In this document: positions 13,842 to 23,780 of the stretch, in pieces | How the letters are laid out: the number at the start of each line of letters is the position of its first letter | How positions within the stretch are numbered: position 1 is the stretch's first letter | Source of the DNA: Pseudomonas serboccidentalis | GTDB taxonomy: Bacteria > Pseudomonadota > Gammaproteobacteria > Pseudomonadales > Pseudomonadaceae | DNA: 64,000 nt | Reading direction: 5' to 3' | Assembly: GCF_028830055.1 (NCBI RefSeq) | Contig: NZ_CP101655.1 | Location: 2,114,880-2,178,879 of the forward strand | Notes under the pieces: model-generated | Seen by the model: only the letters and a program-made list of their open reading frames with translations | Told to the model about the DNA's origin: nothing | Databases searched by the model: none | Translations under genes and position numbers: made by a program

Positions 13842-16748
13842 ATGTTCTCACCGGCCAACCAGCCTCATTTCAATCTGACCATCGATGGCGCGGACAGCGA
13901 CTTTCAGGTGCTGTCGTTCACCGGTCGGGAAGCCCTCAACACCCCCTTCCAATTCGAGCTGGAACTGGTCAGCGAAAAGGCCTCGATCAACCTCGAAAGC
14001 CTGCTGCACAAACTGGCGTTTCTTCAGCTGTCGCCGAGCGGCACCGGGATTCACGGGCTGATCTACAGCATCGCCCAGGGCGAGGCGGGCAAGCGCCTGA
14101 CCCGCTACAAGATTTCGCTGCGCCCGCAGCTTTCGTACCTCGCGCACCGTTTCAACCAGCGCATTTTCCAGCAGATGACCGTGCAGCAAATCATCAGCCA
14201 GGTGCTGGAAGAACACGGCATCCTCGCCAGCGACTACCACTTCCAGCTGAGCGCGATCTATCCCGAGCGCGTCTACTGCACGCAGTACGACGAAAGTGAC
14301 CTGCATTTCGTCCAGCGCCTGTGCGAAGAGGAGGGGATTCACTACCACTTCCAGCACACGTCCAGCGGCCACAAGCTGACCTTCGGCGATGACCAGACGG
14401 TGTTCCCGAAACTGGCGCCCGTGGCCTACCAACAGGACTCCGGGCTGGTCGCCGATCAACCGGTGGTCAAGCGTTTCGGCCTGCGTCTGGCGACCCGCAC
14501 CAGCCGCACCACGCGCCGCGATTACGACTTCGTCAAACCGAAGATCGAGCTGGAAAGCGACGCCAAGAGCAACGCCCAGCCGGATCTGGAAGATTACGAT
14601 TACCCGGGGCGTTTCGTTGATCGCGAGCGCGGCAAACACCTGGCCAACCGTGCACTGGAACGCCATCGCACGGACTATCGACTGGCCGAGGGCAACAGCG
14701 ATCAGCCGATTCTGGTCAGCGGGCATTTTCTCGCCCTGACCGAACACGCCAACCCGACGTGGAACGACCTGTGGCTGCTCACCGAGATCTTCCACGAAGG
14801 CAAACAGCCGCAAGTGCTCGAAGAGTCGGTGACCAGCGACACCACCGACAACAAGGACGATTTCCACCAGGGCTATCGCAACCGCTTCAATGCCATCCCG
14901 TGGGACGTGCCTTACCGTCCACCGCTGAATCACCCTAAACCGAAAGTCCTCGGTACTCAAAGTGCGGTGGTTTGTGGCCCTGAAGGCGAAGAGATTTACT
15001 GCGACCAGTACGGCCGGGTGAAGGTGCAGTTTTTCTGGGATCGCGAAGGCCAGCACGACGACAAGACCACCTGCTGGATGCGCGTGGCCTCCAGTTGGGC
15101 CGCCGAAACCTTTGGTTCGATCAACATTCCTCGGGTCGGCATGGAAGTGCTGATCACCTTCCTCGAAGGCGACCCCGACCAGCCGCTGATCACTGGTTGC
15201 CTGTACCACGGCGCCAACCTGCCGCCGTACAAACTGCCGGACTTCAAGACCCTGGCCACGGTTAAGAGCAAGGAATACAAGGGCAGCCGCGCCAACGAAC
15301 TGCGCATCGACGACACCACCAGCGAAATCAGCATTGCGCTGCGCAGTGACCACGGCGCCAGTGCGATCAACCTTGGTTACCTGACCCATCCACGTCCTTC
15401 AGGTGGGCAGCCGCGCGGTGAAGGTTTTGAGTTAAGAACCGACCGTCACGGCGCCGTGCGTGCCGGTGCCGGCCTGCTGATCACCACCGAACCGCGTCCG
15501 AACGAATCCAAGCACCACAAGGATCTGCCGGAAACCGCTGAACGCCTCGCCACGGCCAGCGATCAGCAGGACGGTTTTGCCGTTCAGGCCAAAGAGCTTC
15601 AGGCCCAAGAGGCCGGCGATCAGGACGACGTCGCCAAAGCGTTGCACGCGCAGCATCAAGGCGTGCTCGGCTCGGGACCGGCGAACCTCACCGCCAACGA
15701 ATTCCCCGAATTCACCGAGCCGCACCTGGTGCTCGCCAGTCCGGCCGGCATCGCCCTGACCACACCGCGCTCCAGCCACATCGCCACCGGCGAACACCTG
15801 GCGCTGAGCAGCACCGGGCACACCAGTTTCTCCATTGGCAAACGCCTGTTGGCCAGTGCCAGCCGTGGCATGCGCCTGTTCGTGCAGAGCATGGGCTGGC
15901 GTCTGGTGGCGGCCTCCGGCGACATCGACGTCAAGGCGCTCAAGGACAGCATCAACCTGCTGGCCAAACTCAACATCACCGCCAATGCCGACCGCATCAC
16001 CATCACCGCCAAGACCGAACTGGTGATCCAGGGCGGCGGCAGCGCCACGACCTACAACGCCGGCGGCATCACCCACGCCACCAGCGGCCCGTACACCGCG
16101 CACGCGGCGAACTTCGCCTACACCGGCGCGAAAAGTCTGGCCGGCGTGTTCCCGGAACCGCCGAAACCGGGCAAGGGCAACCTGGAGTTGTTCAACCAAT
16201 ACGCCGGGCGTCAGGGCATCAAGGAAGGCGATTACGAAGTGATCGACGCCTTGGGCAAAAGCATCAAGGGCAAACTCGACGCCAAGGGTTTTGCCAGCGT
16301 CGCCGGCGCCGCCCCGGGCCCGGCGCGCGTGCTGTTCGGCAAGGATCCGGCGGACACCTGGAGCGACGGCAGCTACATCGGCAAACCGGAATGGCCGTTG
16401 AATTCGCCGGGGGCTGATGACGTACCGAGTCAGGTGCAGGCGATGGTGGCGCAGGCGCTGCCGAGCAAGAACTGGGACATGTTGGAGAAGGGCAAGGAAT
16501 TGGCACAGACAGGTATGGGTGCAATGCAGACCGCGCAAGGTGCGATGCAAACGGCGCAGCAGGTGAAAGGCGCCGTGCAGGGCGGGGTGGCCGGGCTGCC
16601 GAAACTGGCGAATGCGGCAATGCCGAGTGCGTCGGGGATCCTCGGAGCGGCGAGCAAGGCGGGCAAGTTGCCGAGTCTGCCGGCGCCGACGCTTCCTAAA
16701 ACTTCCTTGAAAACCCCGGGCCTGCTGGCGGGTGAGATGCTGTCATGA
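13842..16748 (+). CDS. vgrG: Type VI secretion spike protein VgrG (TssI)
   Basis: 968 residues from MFSPANQPHFNLTIDGADSD. Residues 1-420 are the gp27-like base, followed by the gp5-like OB domain (QYGRVKVQFFWDREG; VASSWAAETFG; PRVGMEVLITFLEGDPDQP near 400-450). A DUF2345-type beta-helix region with T/S-rich repeats spans about 590-780. The last 100 residues are Ala/Gln/Met-rich helical (MGAMQTAQGAMQTAQQ), probably an adaptor segment for the Rhs effector next door. It lies 127 bp after hcp, and its stop overlaps the rhs start (ATGA). Confidence 0.95.
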   Translation: MFSPANQPHFNLTIDGADSDFQVLSFTGREALNTPFQFELELVSEKASINLESLLHKLAFLQLSPSGTGIHGLIYSIAQGEAGKRLTRYKISLRPQLSYLAHRFNQRIFQQMTVQQIISQVLEEHGILASDYHFQLSAIYPERVYCTQYDESDLHFVQRLCEEEGIHYHFQHTSSGHKLTFGDDQTVFPKLAPVAYQQDSGLVADQPVVKRFGLRLATRTSRTTRRDYDFVKPKIELESDAKSNAQPDLEDYDYPGRFVDRERGKHLANRALERHRTDYRLAEGNSDQPILVSGHFLALTEHANPTWNDLWLLTEIFHEGKQPQVLEESVTSDTTDNKDDFHQGYRNRFNAIPWDVPYRPPLNHPKPKVLGTQSAVVCGPEGEEIYCDQYGRVKVQFFWDREGQHDDKTTCWMRVASSWAAETFGSINIPRVGMEVLITFLEGDPDQPLITGCLYHGANLPPYKLPDFKTLATVKSKEYKGSRANELRIDDTTSEISIALRSDHGASAINLGYLTHPRPSGGQPRGEGFELRTDRHGAVRAGAGLLITTEPRPNESKHHKDLPETAERLATASDQQDGFAVQAKELQAQEAGDQDDVAKALHAQHQGVLGSGPANLTANEFPEFTEPHLVLASPAGIALTTPRSSHIATGEHLALSSTGHTSFSIGKRLLASASRGMRLFVQSMGWRLVAASGDIDVKALKDSINLLAKLNITANADRITITAKTELVIQGGGSATTYNAGGITHATSGPYTAHAANFAYTGAKSLAGVFPEPPKPGKGNLELFNQYAGRQGIKEGDYEVIDALGKSIKGKLDAKGFASVAGAAPGPARVLFGKDPADTWSDGSYIGKPEWPLNSPGADDVPSQVQAMVAQALPSKNWDMLEKGKELAQTGMGAMQTAQGAMQTAQQVKGAVQGGVAGLPKLANAAMPSASGILGAASKAGKLPSLPAPTLPKTSLKTPGLLAGEMLS

Positions 16749-19700
16749 CCACTGAAACTGCTGTTGTAAAACGTGAACCTCAGGTTGCGATCGTTCCCCT
16801 GAATGCCATCGACATTCAGGACGTCGCCAGCGGTGCGGCGACCTTCGATGCCTGGCTGCAATCGGCCAGTGGCGGGGTGGTCACCCTCGACCGGATCAAG
16901 AACGTCGCCGGCGCATTACCCGTGGTGGGCAACATCATGGCGCTGGTCGATGCGCTGGGTGACATCGTCACGCTGTCGAACGCACAGAAGCGCGACCTGC
17001 TCGCGTGGGCCAGTCTGGGCATCAACCTGATCGGTGTTTTGCCGCTGCCACCGGCGATGGCGGCAGCCCGGATGACCCTGCGTCCGACGCTGTTTCTGGT
17101 GCGTCAGGAGATGAGGGCCAGCAGCAAGTTGTTGCTCAGCACCTCCGTGATCGAGGTGCTGGTAGGTCACCTGAACGCCTCGATTATCGGCACGCTGGAT
17201 GATTTTGTTGAACAGGCCAAAGGCAAGCTGCCGGGCATTCTGGCGGACGCCGGCAAGCTGGGTGAAGACGTTGTCAACGAGATTGCCAAAGGCCTCGAGA
17301 CGGTGGCCAATGGCAAGCTTGATGCCAAGGGCGACCTAAACGCGGCTGGCGCACAAGCGAGTGCGGCGGTCGATCAATTCAAGAATGATCCCCTTGCATC
17401 GTTCGGCAACATCTTCGGCGCCGCGTGCAGCGCTTATAAGGCTGCAGGCAAAGGCTTGGCCAACAGTGCGGCCGATCACCTGCTGCCCGATGAGGTGAAG
17501 AAGCGGGTTGCCACGGAAACCGCGAAACTGCGGGCGATGGGTCCGGAGCTGCGCACCCAGTTGAGCAAGCTGGACGATGAGTCCGTTCAGAACTCCATCG
17601 GTTGGTTGCTGCTGATTCTTTCCAGCGCCGTGACGTTGTGGCGCAAGCGCAATGCCCATGGCCAGAACGCCGCCGTCCATCCGGAGAAGACCGGACAGGC
17701 GAAGCGTACGGCATCTGAGGGGCAGTTGGCCGCCCACGGCCAACAGGCACCGGCGAAAGGCGCGCCCAATCCAAAGAAAGGCCCTTGTGAATGTGCCACG
17801 AACTTCAGCATCAATTTCGCCTTGGGTTCGGAAAGCTTCAGCCATACCGATTTCAGCCTGCCCGGCCCCTTCCCGATCGAGTGGACCCGAACTTACAACT
17901 CACGCCTCGACGCCTACGATCAGAGCGAACTCGGGGCCCGTTGGATCAGCGAGTTCACCACGCGTTTCGACTGCGTGGACGATGGCCTGACCTTCTACGG
18001 CGCCGACGGCCGTGACCACAGCTATTCGCTGCCCAAAGTCGGTCTGTTTCATTACGACGCCATCGAAAATATCACCCTCGTTCGTGCCAGCGAAGATCAG
18101 CTATTGCTGTGCCACGGTTTCGAACGCAAGGAAACCTACGTCCGCCGTGGCCAGCGCTATGTACTGACCAACATTTCGCTGCGCAACGGCGCCGGGATCA
18201 TGCTGCATTACGAGCATCGGCACGGCGAACAATCGGTGCTCTCGGATCTGATCACCTATCAGGAAAACGACACCAGCAAGGTGCACTTGCACCTCGGCAC
18301 AATGATCGACAATCACGGCCGGTTTATCGGTCTCTGGCAAATCGTTGACGGCGAACCGCAGCGACAGCTCTGCGCCTACCAATACGACGCCTATGGCGAT
18401 CTGACTCAGGCGCAGGACGAGAACGGCGCAGTCTGGTCGTATCAGTTCCAGCATCACCTGATCACCCGCTACACCGACCGCACCGGGCGCGGCATGAATC
18501 TGCAGTGGGACGGCCCTGGCGCCAAGGCCAGAGCCATCCGCGAATGGGCGGACGACGGCAGCTTCGACTCGCGCCTGGAGTGGGACGAAAACATCCGTTT
18601 GACCTACGTCACCGACGCCCTCGGCAACGAGACTTGGCACTACTACGACATCCTTGGCTACACCTACCGCATCCGTTACGCGGATGAGCGTTCGGAATGG
18701 TTCTTCCGCGACGAAGCCAAGAACATCGTTCGCCGCGTGAATGCCGATGGCAGCACCGATCGCTACAGCTACGATGAACGCAGCAACTTGCTCGAACACA
18801 TCCGCGCCGATCACACGGTGATACATTACGCCTACGATGATCAGGACATGCTGATCAAGATCAGCGACGCCGAGGGTGGTCAGTGGCAACGCGCCTATGA
18901 CGACCAAGGCAACCTGGTCGAAGCGCTCGATCCGCTGGGCAACAAAACCGAATACGCCTACAACAAATCCGGTCAGCCCACCGCGATCAAGGACGCCAAC
19001 GGCAACGAAAAGACGTTGGATTACAACGACGCCGGGCAACTGGTCGAGTACGTCGACTGCTCAGGCAAGACCAGCGCCTGGGAATACAACGAACTGGGGC
19101 AGATGATCTGCTTCACCGACGCTGCCGGGAACGCCACCGAATACGAATACAAGGCCGGCCAACTGGTGCTGGTCAAGCACCCGGACAAGACTGAAGAGCG
19201 CTTTGAACGCGACGCTGAAGGCCGGCTGCTGACGCATGTCGACGGTCTCGATCGCTGCACCACCTGGAGCTACAGCGCGGCCGGTTTGATCGCCGAACGT
19301 GTCGATGCCGCCGAGCAAACCCTGCGCTATCGCTGGGACCGCCTCGGACGGTTAACGGCCCTGGAAAACGAAAACGAACAACGCGCGCACTTCCACTACG
19401 ACCCGGTTGGTCGACTGCTGGAGGAGAGCGGATTTGACGGCCGTAGTACGCATTATCAGTACGACCCTCTCACCGGTCGCCTCGCCCAATCAGTCAATGG
19501 CAAACGCATCATCTCATTGAACTTCGACCCGATGGGCCGTTTGACCGAGCGTCGCGCCACCCTGGGCGACCAATCGCAAAGCGAAACCTTTGCCTACGAT
19601 GGCAACGGCAACATGGTGCTGGCCGACAACGCCGACAGCCGACTGCAATGGTTCCACGACCCAGCCGGCAATCTGCTGCGCGAACACCAACATTACCTCG

Positions 19701-21436
19701 GACTGGAAAAGCCCACCGTCGCGATCTGGCAGCACGAGTACGACGTGCTCAATCAACGTGTTGCCACCGTTCGCCCCGACGGCCACCGCGTCAGTTGGCT
19801 CACTTACGGCAGCGGCCACCTGCTGGGCATGCGCCTGGACGAGCATGAGCTGATCGGTTACGAACGCGACGACCTGCACCGCGAAATCGCCCGCCATCAA
19901 GGCAATCACCTGCTGCAAACTCAAAGCTGGGACCCGGCCGGACGCTTGCAGGAGCAACTGCTGGGGCGCAGCGATGACAAAAGCACTCTGCTCAAGCGCG
20001 AATACAAATACGACGCTGCCGGCCAACTGACTGACATCAACGACAGTCGTCGCGGCCCGCTCGCCTATCGTTACGATCCCGTCGGCCGACTGCTCAGCGC
20101 CGTGACGCGTCAAGGCGTTGAAACGTTCGCCTTCGACCCGGCCGGTAACCTGCTGGATGACAAGACTGCAGAAATCCGTCGCCCACTGGATCTGACGCCA
20201 CCGCGCAGCAAACTGGTCGACAACCTGCTGCGCGAATACGCCGGCACCCACTACGACTACGACGAACGCGGTAATCAGATCCAGCGCTGGCACAACGGTC
20301 AGCGTAGCGATATGCGTTGGGACCTGTTTGATCGACTGGTGCATTTCGAAGATCCGCGCCTGAGTGTGGATTTCGCTTACGACGCACTGGGACGCCGCCT
20401 GCACAAAAACTCCCGCGCGCACTACAAACAGCGGCCGGAAGCCGGTTCCCTCTGGAACAGAAACGAGCACGCCCGCAAACAGCGTGAACTTGGCTGCGGT
20501 TTTACGCTTTACGGATGGGACGGCGACAACCTCGCGTGGGAAAGCAGTCTGGCGCAGGGCGATGGCGAGCCGGGTCGCACGGTGCACTACGTCTTCGAAC
20601 CGGGGACTTTCATACCCGTCGCTCAAGCTGTGCGACACGCGCCGATCAACCTCATGGGCCAGCCGGATTACAGCGGTGAATACAGCTTTGATGAGGATCC
20701 ACTGTGGAATCACAAAGCCACGGCATTACCGTTTGATGCGTTGGCCTGGTACCAGTGCGATCACCTAGGAACACCGCAGGAACTGACGGACTCACAAGGC
20801 AATATGGCGTGGACCGCGCAGTACAAGGCCTGGGGGCAGGTGACGGAGCAGCGTTCAGAATGGGCGCGGCAGCATGGTGTGACGAACCCGATCAGGTTCC
20901 AGGGGCAGTATCACGATCATGAGACAGGGCTGCACTACAATCGGTATCGGTACTATGATCCGAAGATCGGTCGGTTTATTTCGCATGACCCGATCAGTTA
21001 TTTTGGAGGCATAAACCTTTATCAATATGCTTCTAACCCAGTGAGCTGGATTGACCCTCTGGGACTCAATCGCTTCAAACCTAAGACCTTGACGACGGGC
21101 AGTGTGTTTAGAGGTGGATCCGGTACGGCGAGCAGCATGACACCGCGTCCGAACAAAGATGATGTTCGTAAAGGAAGTAACGCTCCGGGTTTGTCAGCCG
21201 ATATGTCAGTGGACAACATGGGGCCTGGAAAATATGTTGAACTTGATGTTGAAGCGCTTTGCTCTTGTGGTTTTGATGTAATTAATGACAAAGAGAGCGG
21301 GCATGTGACTATTCGTCCATCTGACGATCCTGATGACTCAAAACTGAAAGCATGGGCAAATACCCGTGGAGCAGAATCCAATCACGCCCTGACTGACGGT
21401 GTGTTGAAATCAATAAGCCGCAAAGGGGTGAAGTAA
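16745..21436 (+). CDS. Rhs-repeat T6SS effector with C-terminal Tse2-like ADP-ribosyltransferase-type toxin
   Basis: 1563 residues. Residues 1-330 lack PAAR but have hydrophobic helices (about 50-110 and 288-302), as in effectors carrying a membrane-translocation segment. A PxxxGPCEC-type linker follows, then the Rhs shell (about 340-1441) with many YD repeats and the terminal PIRFQGQYHDHETGLHYNR core. The DPLGL cleavage motif ends at residue 1441 (nt 21067). The 122-residue tip that follows (SVFRGGSG, PRPN, APGLSAD, GKYVELDVEAL, GHVTIRPSDD, HALTDGVLKSI) resembles Tse2-type ADP-ribosyltransferase toxins. GC falls in the tip, as usual for exchanged toxin tips. The shell and cleavage site are certain; the toxin class is moderate. 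Confidence 0.85.
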   Translation: MTTETAVVKREPQVAIVPLNAIDIQDVASGAATFDAWLQSASGGVVTLDRIKNVAGALPVVGNIMALVDALGDIVTLSNAQKRDLLAWASLGINLIGVLPLPPAMAAARMTLRPTLFLVRQEMRASSKLLLSTSVIEVLVGHLNASIIGTLDDFVEQAKGKLPGILADAGKLGEDVVNEIAKGLETVANGKLDAKGDLNAAGAQASAAVDQFKNDPLASFGNIFGAACSAYKAAGKGLANSAADHLLPDEVKKRVATETAKLRAMGPELRTQLSKLDDESVQNSIGWLLLILSSAVTLWRKRNAHGQNAAVHPEKTGQAKRTASEGQLAAHGQQAPAKGAPNPKKGPCECATNFSINFALGSESFSHTDFSLPGPFPIEWTRTYNSRLDAYDQSELGARWISEFTTRFDCVDDGLTFYGADGRDHSYSLPKVGLFHYDAIENITLVRASEDQLLLCHGFERKETYVRRGQRYVLTNISLRNGAGIMLHYEHRHGEQSVLSDLITYQENDTSKVHLHLGTMIDNHGRFIGLWQIVDGEPQRQLCAYQYDAYGDLTQAQDENGAVWSYQFQHHLITRYTDRTGRGMNLQWDGPGAKARAIREWADDGSFDSRLEWDENIRLTYVTDALGNETWHYYDILGYTYRIRYADERSEWFFRDEAKNIVRRVNADGSTDRYSYDERSNLLEHIRADHTVIHYAYDDQDMLIKISDAEGGQWQRAYDDQGNLVEALDPLGNKTEYAYNKSGQPTAIKDANGNEKTLDYNDAGQLVEYVDCSGKTSAWEYNELGQMICFTDAAGNATEYEYKAGQLVLVKHPDKTEERFERDAEGRLLTHVDGLDRCTTWSYSAAGLIAERVDAAEQTLRYRWDRLGRLTALENENEQRAHFHYDPVGRLLEESGFDGRSTHYQYDPLTGRLAQSVNGKRIISLNFDPMGRLTERRATLGDQSQSETFAYDGNGNMVLADNADSRLQWFHDPAGNLLREHQHYLGLEKPTVAIWQHEYDVLNQRVATVRPDGHRVSWLTYGSGHLLGMRLDEHELIGYERDDLHREIARHQGNHLLQTQSWDPAGRLQEQLLGRSDDKSTLLKREYKYDAAGQLTDINDSRRGPLAYRYDPVGRLLSAVTRQGVETFAFDPAGNLLDDKTAEIRRPLDLTPPRSKLVDNLLREYAGTHYDYDERGNQIQRWHNGQRSDMRWDLFDRLVHFEDPRLSVDFAYDALGRRLHKNSRAHYKQRPEAGSLWNRNEHARKQRELGCGFTLYGWDGDNLAWESSLAQGDGEPGRTVHYVFEPGTFIPVAQAVRHAPINLMGQPDYSGEYSFDEDPLWNHKATALPFDALAWYQCDHLGTPQELTDSQGNMAWTAQYKAWGQVTEQRSEWARQHGVTNPIRFQGQYHDHETGLHYNRYRYYDPKIGRFISHDPISYFGGINLYQYASNPVSWIDPLGLNRFKPKTLTTGSVFRGGSGTASSMTPRPNKDDVRKGSNAPGLSADMSVDNMGPGKYVELDVEALCSCGFDVINDKESGHVTIRPSDDPDDSKLKAWANTRGAESNHALTDGVLKSISRKGVK

Positions 21437-21792
21437 TGACTGAAAAACTAAAATGCGTTGATCTTCTTCAGGGTTTTTTAGACAGGGTTTATGGACAGGC
21501 GTCGAGAGAACAGGGCAGTGTATTAAGTAGAAACTGTGGTCATTACGATTATGCGGGTGAAAAATTCTCTGTATATGTTACGGTTTTTCCCGAGGAAGTT
21601 GAGCTTGTTTTTGAAGGTGAGCAAGCAGAGGGCGGAAGTTTTGTTGTGAGTCTGGATATATGTACTCCTGAAGGGGAAATACTGAAGGGCAAGGTGGTGT
21701 CTGCAAAAGGCGGTTGTGACGAAATCAGGAAAGCTTTGGAGCGTTCAGAGGCCTTGGTACTTGCAGAATTTTTGAGGTTTCTCAACGGATGA
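21436..21792 (+). CDS. Putative immunity protein for the Rhs toxin tip
   Basis: 118 residues from MTEKLKCVDLLQGFLDRVYG; the ATG shares its A with the rhs stop (TAATG). Low GC compared with rhs. A two-sheet-like pattern (EKFSVYVTVFPEEVELVFEG ... SFVVSLDI) ends in a long acidic helix (EIRKALERSEALVLAEFLRFL). I do not recognise the family. A small acidic gene coupled directly to a polymorphic toxin tip is the standard place for the cognate immunity protein. Confidence 0.75.
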   Translation: MTEKLKCVDLLQGFLDRVYGQASREQGSVLSRNCGHYDYAGEKFSVYVTVFPEEVELVFEGEQAEGGSFVVSLDICTPEGEILKGKVVSAKGGCDEIRKALERSEALVLAEFLRFLNG

Positions 21793-21801
21793 AGTCAATG
21801 C

Positions 21802-21918
21802 ATGCTTGGTTCCAATAATTGGGACGGATTTATTTTTGCAATGAGTTATGAATGCAAGCTGGTGTCCGACGACACCACTTCAGCTGAAAACGTTTCATTT
21901 TATGGCGATCACTTCTGA
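21802..21918 (+). pseudogene. Orphan gene fragment between immunity and PAAR genes
   Basis: A 38-codon frame, MLGSNNWDGFIFAMSYECKL to a TGA, with no ribosome binding site. Its AT-rich codon use is like the immunity gene. In polymorphic toxin loci, leftover tips or immunity fragments from earlier toxin exchanges often remain downstream. This looks like the C-terminal remnant of such a gene; the family is unknown. Confidence 0.4.
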
Positions 21919-21933
21919 TCAAGGAAATGCAAA

Positions 21934-22197
21934 GTGAAAGACGTCATTCGCTTGGGCGACTCCACCACTCACGGTGGTAAGGTCCTTGAAGCGTTCTCCC
22001 GGACCGACCTCAACGGCAAGCCGATTGCTGGGGTCGGGCACAAGGTCAGTTGTCCGCTGTGCAAGGGGATTTTCCCGATTGCCGAGGGCAGCAGCACCTA
22101 CACCGTCGATGGCGTGCCCATCGCGCTCGACGGCATGAAAACCGCCTGTGGCGCTGCGCTGATTGCCAGCGGCCCGAAAGGCGCAGTGATCAGTTGA
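21934..22197 (+). CDS. PAAR-domain protein, T6SS spike tip
   Basis: 87 residues, GTG start with AAGGAAA upstream. The sequence has the PAAR pattern: DVIRLGDSTTHGGKVLEAF, GHKVSCPLCKGIFPIAEGS, then VDGVPIALDGMKTACGAALI with repeated beta strands and Cys/His that bind the tip metal. PAAR proteins sharpen the VgrG spike and carry effectors. Here it is a separate gene after the Rhs-immunity pair, which fits the lack of an N-terminal PAAR in the Rhs protein. Confidence 0.9.
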   Translation: MKDVIRLGDSTTHGGKVLEAFSRTDLNGKPIAGVGHKVSCPLCKGIFPIAEGSSTYTVDGVPIALDGMKTACGAALIASGPKGAVIS

Positions 22198-22310
22198 TCA
22201 TCTGATTTCATCTTTGGCCCATTGCCTCGGTATGCGACTAACTGTCTCATTCCGAGTTGAAAATGCGCCTCTCCTGCATCATTGATCGACTCTCTGAGTT
22301 TGGCTTGAGG

Positions 22311-22343
22311 GGCGGCTTTCGGCCAGAAGCGGTCATTCATACG
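22311..22343. repeat. Dispersed island repeat, copy 1
   Basis: GGCGGCTTTCGGCCAGAAGC plus GGTCATTC is an inverted-orientation copy of the degenerate repeat seen again near 28.3, 33.1, 34.05 and 40.1 kb. It separates the T6SS block from the next cargo. The rest of 22198-22393 holds no gene that I can support. Confidence 0.55.
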
Positions 22344-22393
22344 CGTCTACCAAGTTGGCATTCAGAACGGCGCGACAGGCTAGAACCCACTAT

Positions 22394-23256
22394 TCAGTGC
22401 AGTCGTCCTGTAAATCGCTCTTCAGGGAATCCGGCAGCTAAAACGGCTTCGGCTTTTATCAGCGTGCCATCGAAATCTGCCGGCTTATCCAGCCCTATAT
22501 CCGTGCGCTGGTGCAGTAAAGCGTTTCATAACCAGGTCCCGCTAACACCGGGCAAGTGGTCTGAATACACGGGGAGTCGATCACGCTGTCAACTCTGCCG
22601 TCAGTCGCGTAACGCACGACTCTGCTACCGCCCCATTCCGCATTCCAGAGAAAACCCTGCGCATCAATACAAGAACCGTCTGGAGCACCCTGACCTTTGA
22701 CTGTAGTGAATACACTCTGGTTTTCTAGCGACGGGTAATCGCAGCAGAAAATGCATCCTTGCAGGGAGTCCGCGTAATACATGGTGGAACCTCCCGGGCT
22801 AAAACAGATGCTGTTCGGGATCGCCACTTCGGGAAGGTCCAGCGTTTCAGTCTTGAGCGTCGCGGCATTGAACCGGTGAAATCGCCCTATAGTTTGCACC
22901 GGCTCACCGGCATCCATAGTGCTAAACACAAAGTTGCCCATACGGTCGCAGCGGCCATCACTGATCGGGGTTCCGGGTACTCCAGGCGTGATGGTAATTT
23001 TGGTGAAGCGACCAGTACTCAGGTTGTAATAACCCAGGCAGGAGGCCAATCCCATTAGCAATACGTCTGCATTTGTCGTAAGGGCGAACGACCCCAGCGG
23101 CTCCGGCACTCGCCAGCGCTGTACTTCACCGCTTACGGGGTCCAGAGCAAGCAGTTCGCAACCTGGGATATCGGTCCAGAACAGGCGTTCGGTTCTTTCA
23201 CACCAGATAGGGCACTCGCCAAGAAGACTGGTGGTGCCGGTTAGGGTTTTAAACAT
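22394..23256 (-). pseudogene. SMP-30/gluconolactonase-family lactonase, frameshifted near its C terminus
   Basis: The intact frame covers 253 residues (22495-23256) from MFKTLTGTTSLLGECPIWCE, with SMP-30 landmarks: GECPIW, LFWTDI, ISDGRCDRMGNFVFSTMD, PNSICFSPGGSTMYYADS, GAPDGSCIDAQGFLWNAEWG. It stops after LYCTSARI, about 33 residues short of the family. The expected tail continues in another frame (GLDKPADFDGTLIKAEAVLA ... FTGRLH) to a stop at 22394. A single indel therefore broke the gene or is a sequencing error. These are metal-dependent sugar-lactone hydrolases. Last gene of the leftward amidohydrolase operon. Confidence 0.75.
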
Positions 23257-23295
23257 GGTTGCGTCCTACGAAACAGGACGGGACAAACAAGGCTG

Positions 23296-23769
23296 TCAGT
23301 TGGAGAAAAGCGCTGACCACCTGTCACCGAACAGGGCGATGGCCAGGCCTGCGAGCATCACCATTGCCCCGGCCAACTTGACGAGAGACACCGGCCTTTC
23401 CAATGCCCCCATCAAGCCGAAGTGATCGATAACCAGTGACGAAATAATCTGCCCGGCGATAGCGAGGCCCAGCAGGGCTGACAGACCGATTTTTGGCGCA
23501 AGCACCACATAACTAAGCAAGGCACCGGCACCCAGCAGACCGCCCGGCAGGCTCCACCAGGGCTGGGCAGGTATAGCCGCCAGTGAGGCCACTATCCCGC
23601 CACGTATCAATGAAAAGATGCCCAGGCATACCGCACCGGCAGTAAAAGAGAACAGCGCCGCCGCTACGGAATCTCCACCCACACCTTTAGCGAGTTGACC
23701 ATTCAGCGTGGTCTGCAGGGTAATGCCAAGCCCCGCGGCGATGGCCAGCAGGTAGTAAGCTGCGTTCAT
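23296..23769 (-). CDS. DMT-family transporter (YdcZ/DUF606 type)
   Basis: 157 residues with five hydrophobic helices, starting MNAAYYLLAIAAGLGITLQT. The motif NGQLAKGVGGDSVAAALFSF and the half-size length match the YdcZ (DUF606) branch of the drug/metabolite transporter superfamily. It lies 11 bp after the amidohydrolase gene and before the lactonase. It is probably the exporter or importer for that pathway's substrate. Substrate unknown. Confidence 0.8.
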   Translation of the reverse strand: MNAAYYLLAIAAGLGITLQTTLNGQLAKGVGGDSVAAALFSFTAGAVCLGIFSLIRGGIVASLAAIPAQPWWSLPGGLLGAGALLSYVVLAPKIGLSALLGLAIAGQIISSLVIDHFGLMGALERPVSLVKLAGAMVMLAGLAIALFGDRWSALFSN

Positions 23770-23780
23770 TTCGCGCCTCC

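Noticed and set aside
13848..15389. A 513-codon antisense frame in vgrG
   Set aside because: Shadow of VgrG coding; composition unlike real proteins and no start signals.
13199..22197. A complete T6SS locus
   Set aside because: Only hcp, vgrG, rhs, immunity and PAAR genes are present; no sheath (TssB/C), baseplate or membrane-complex genes are seen.
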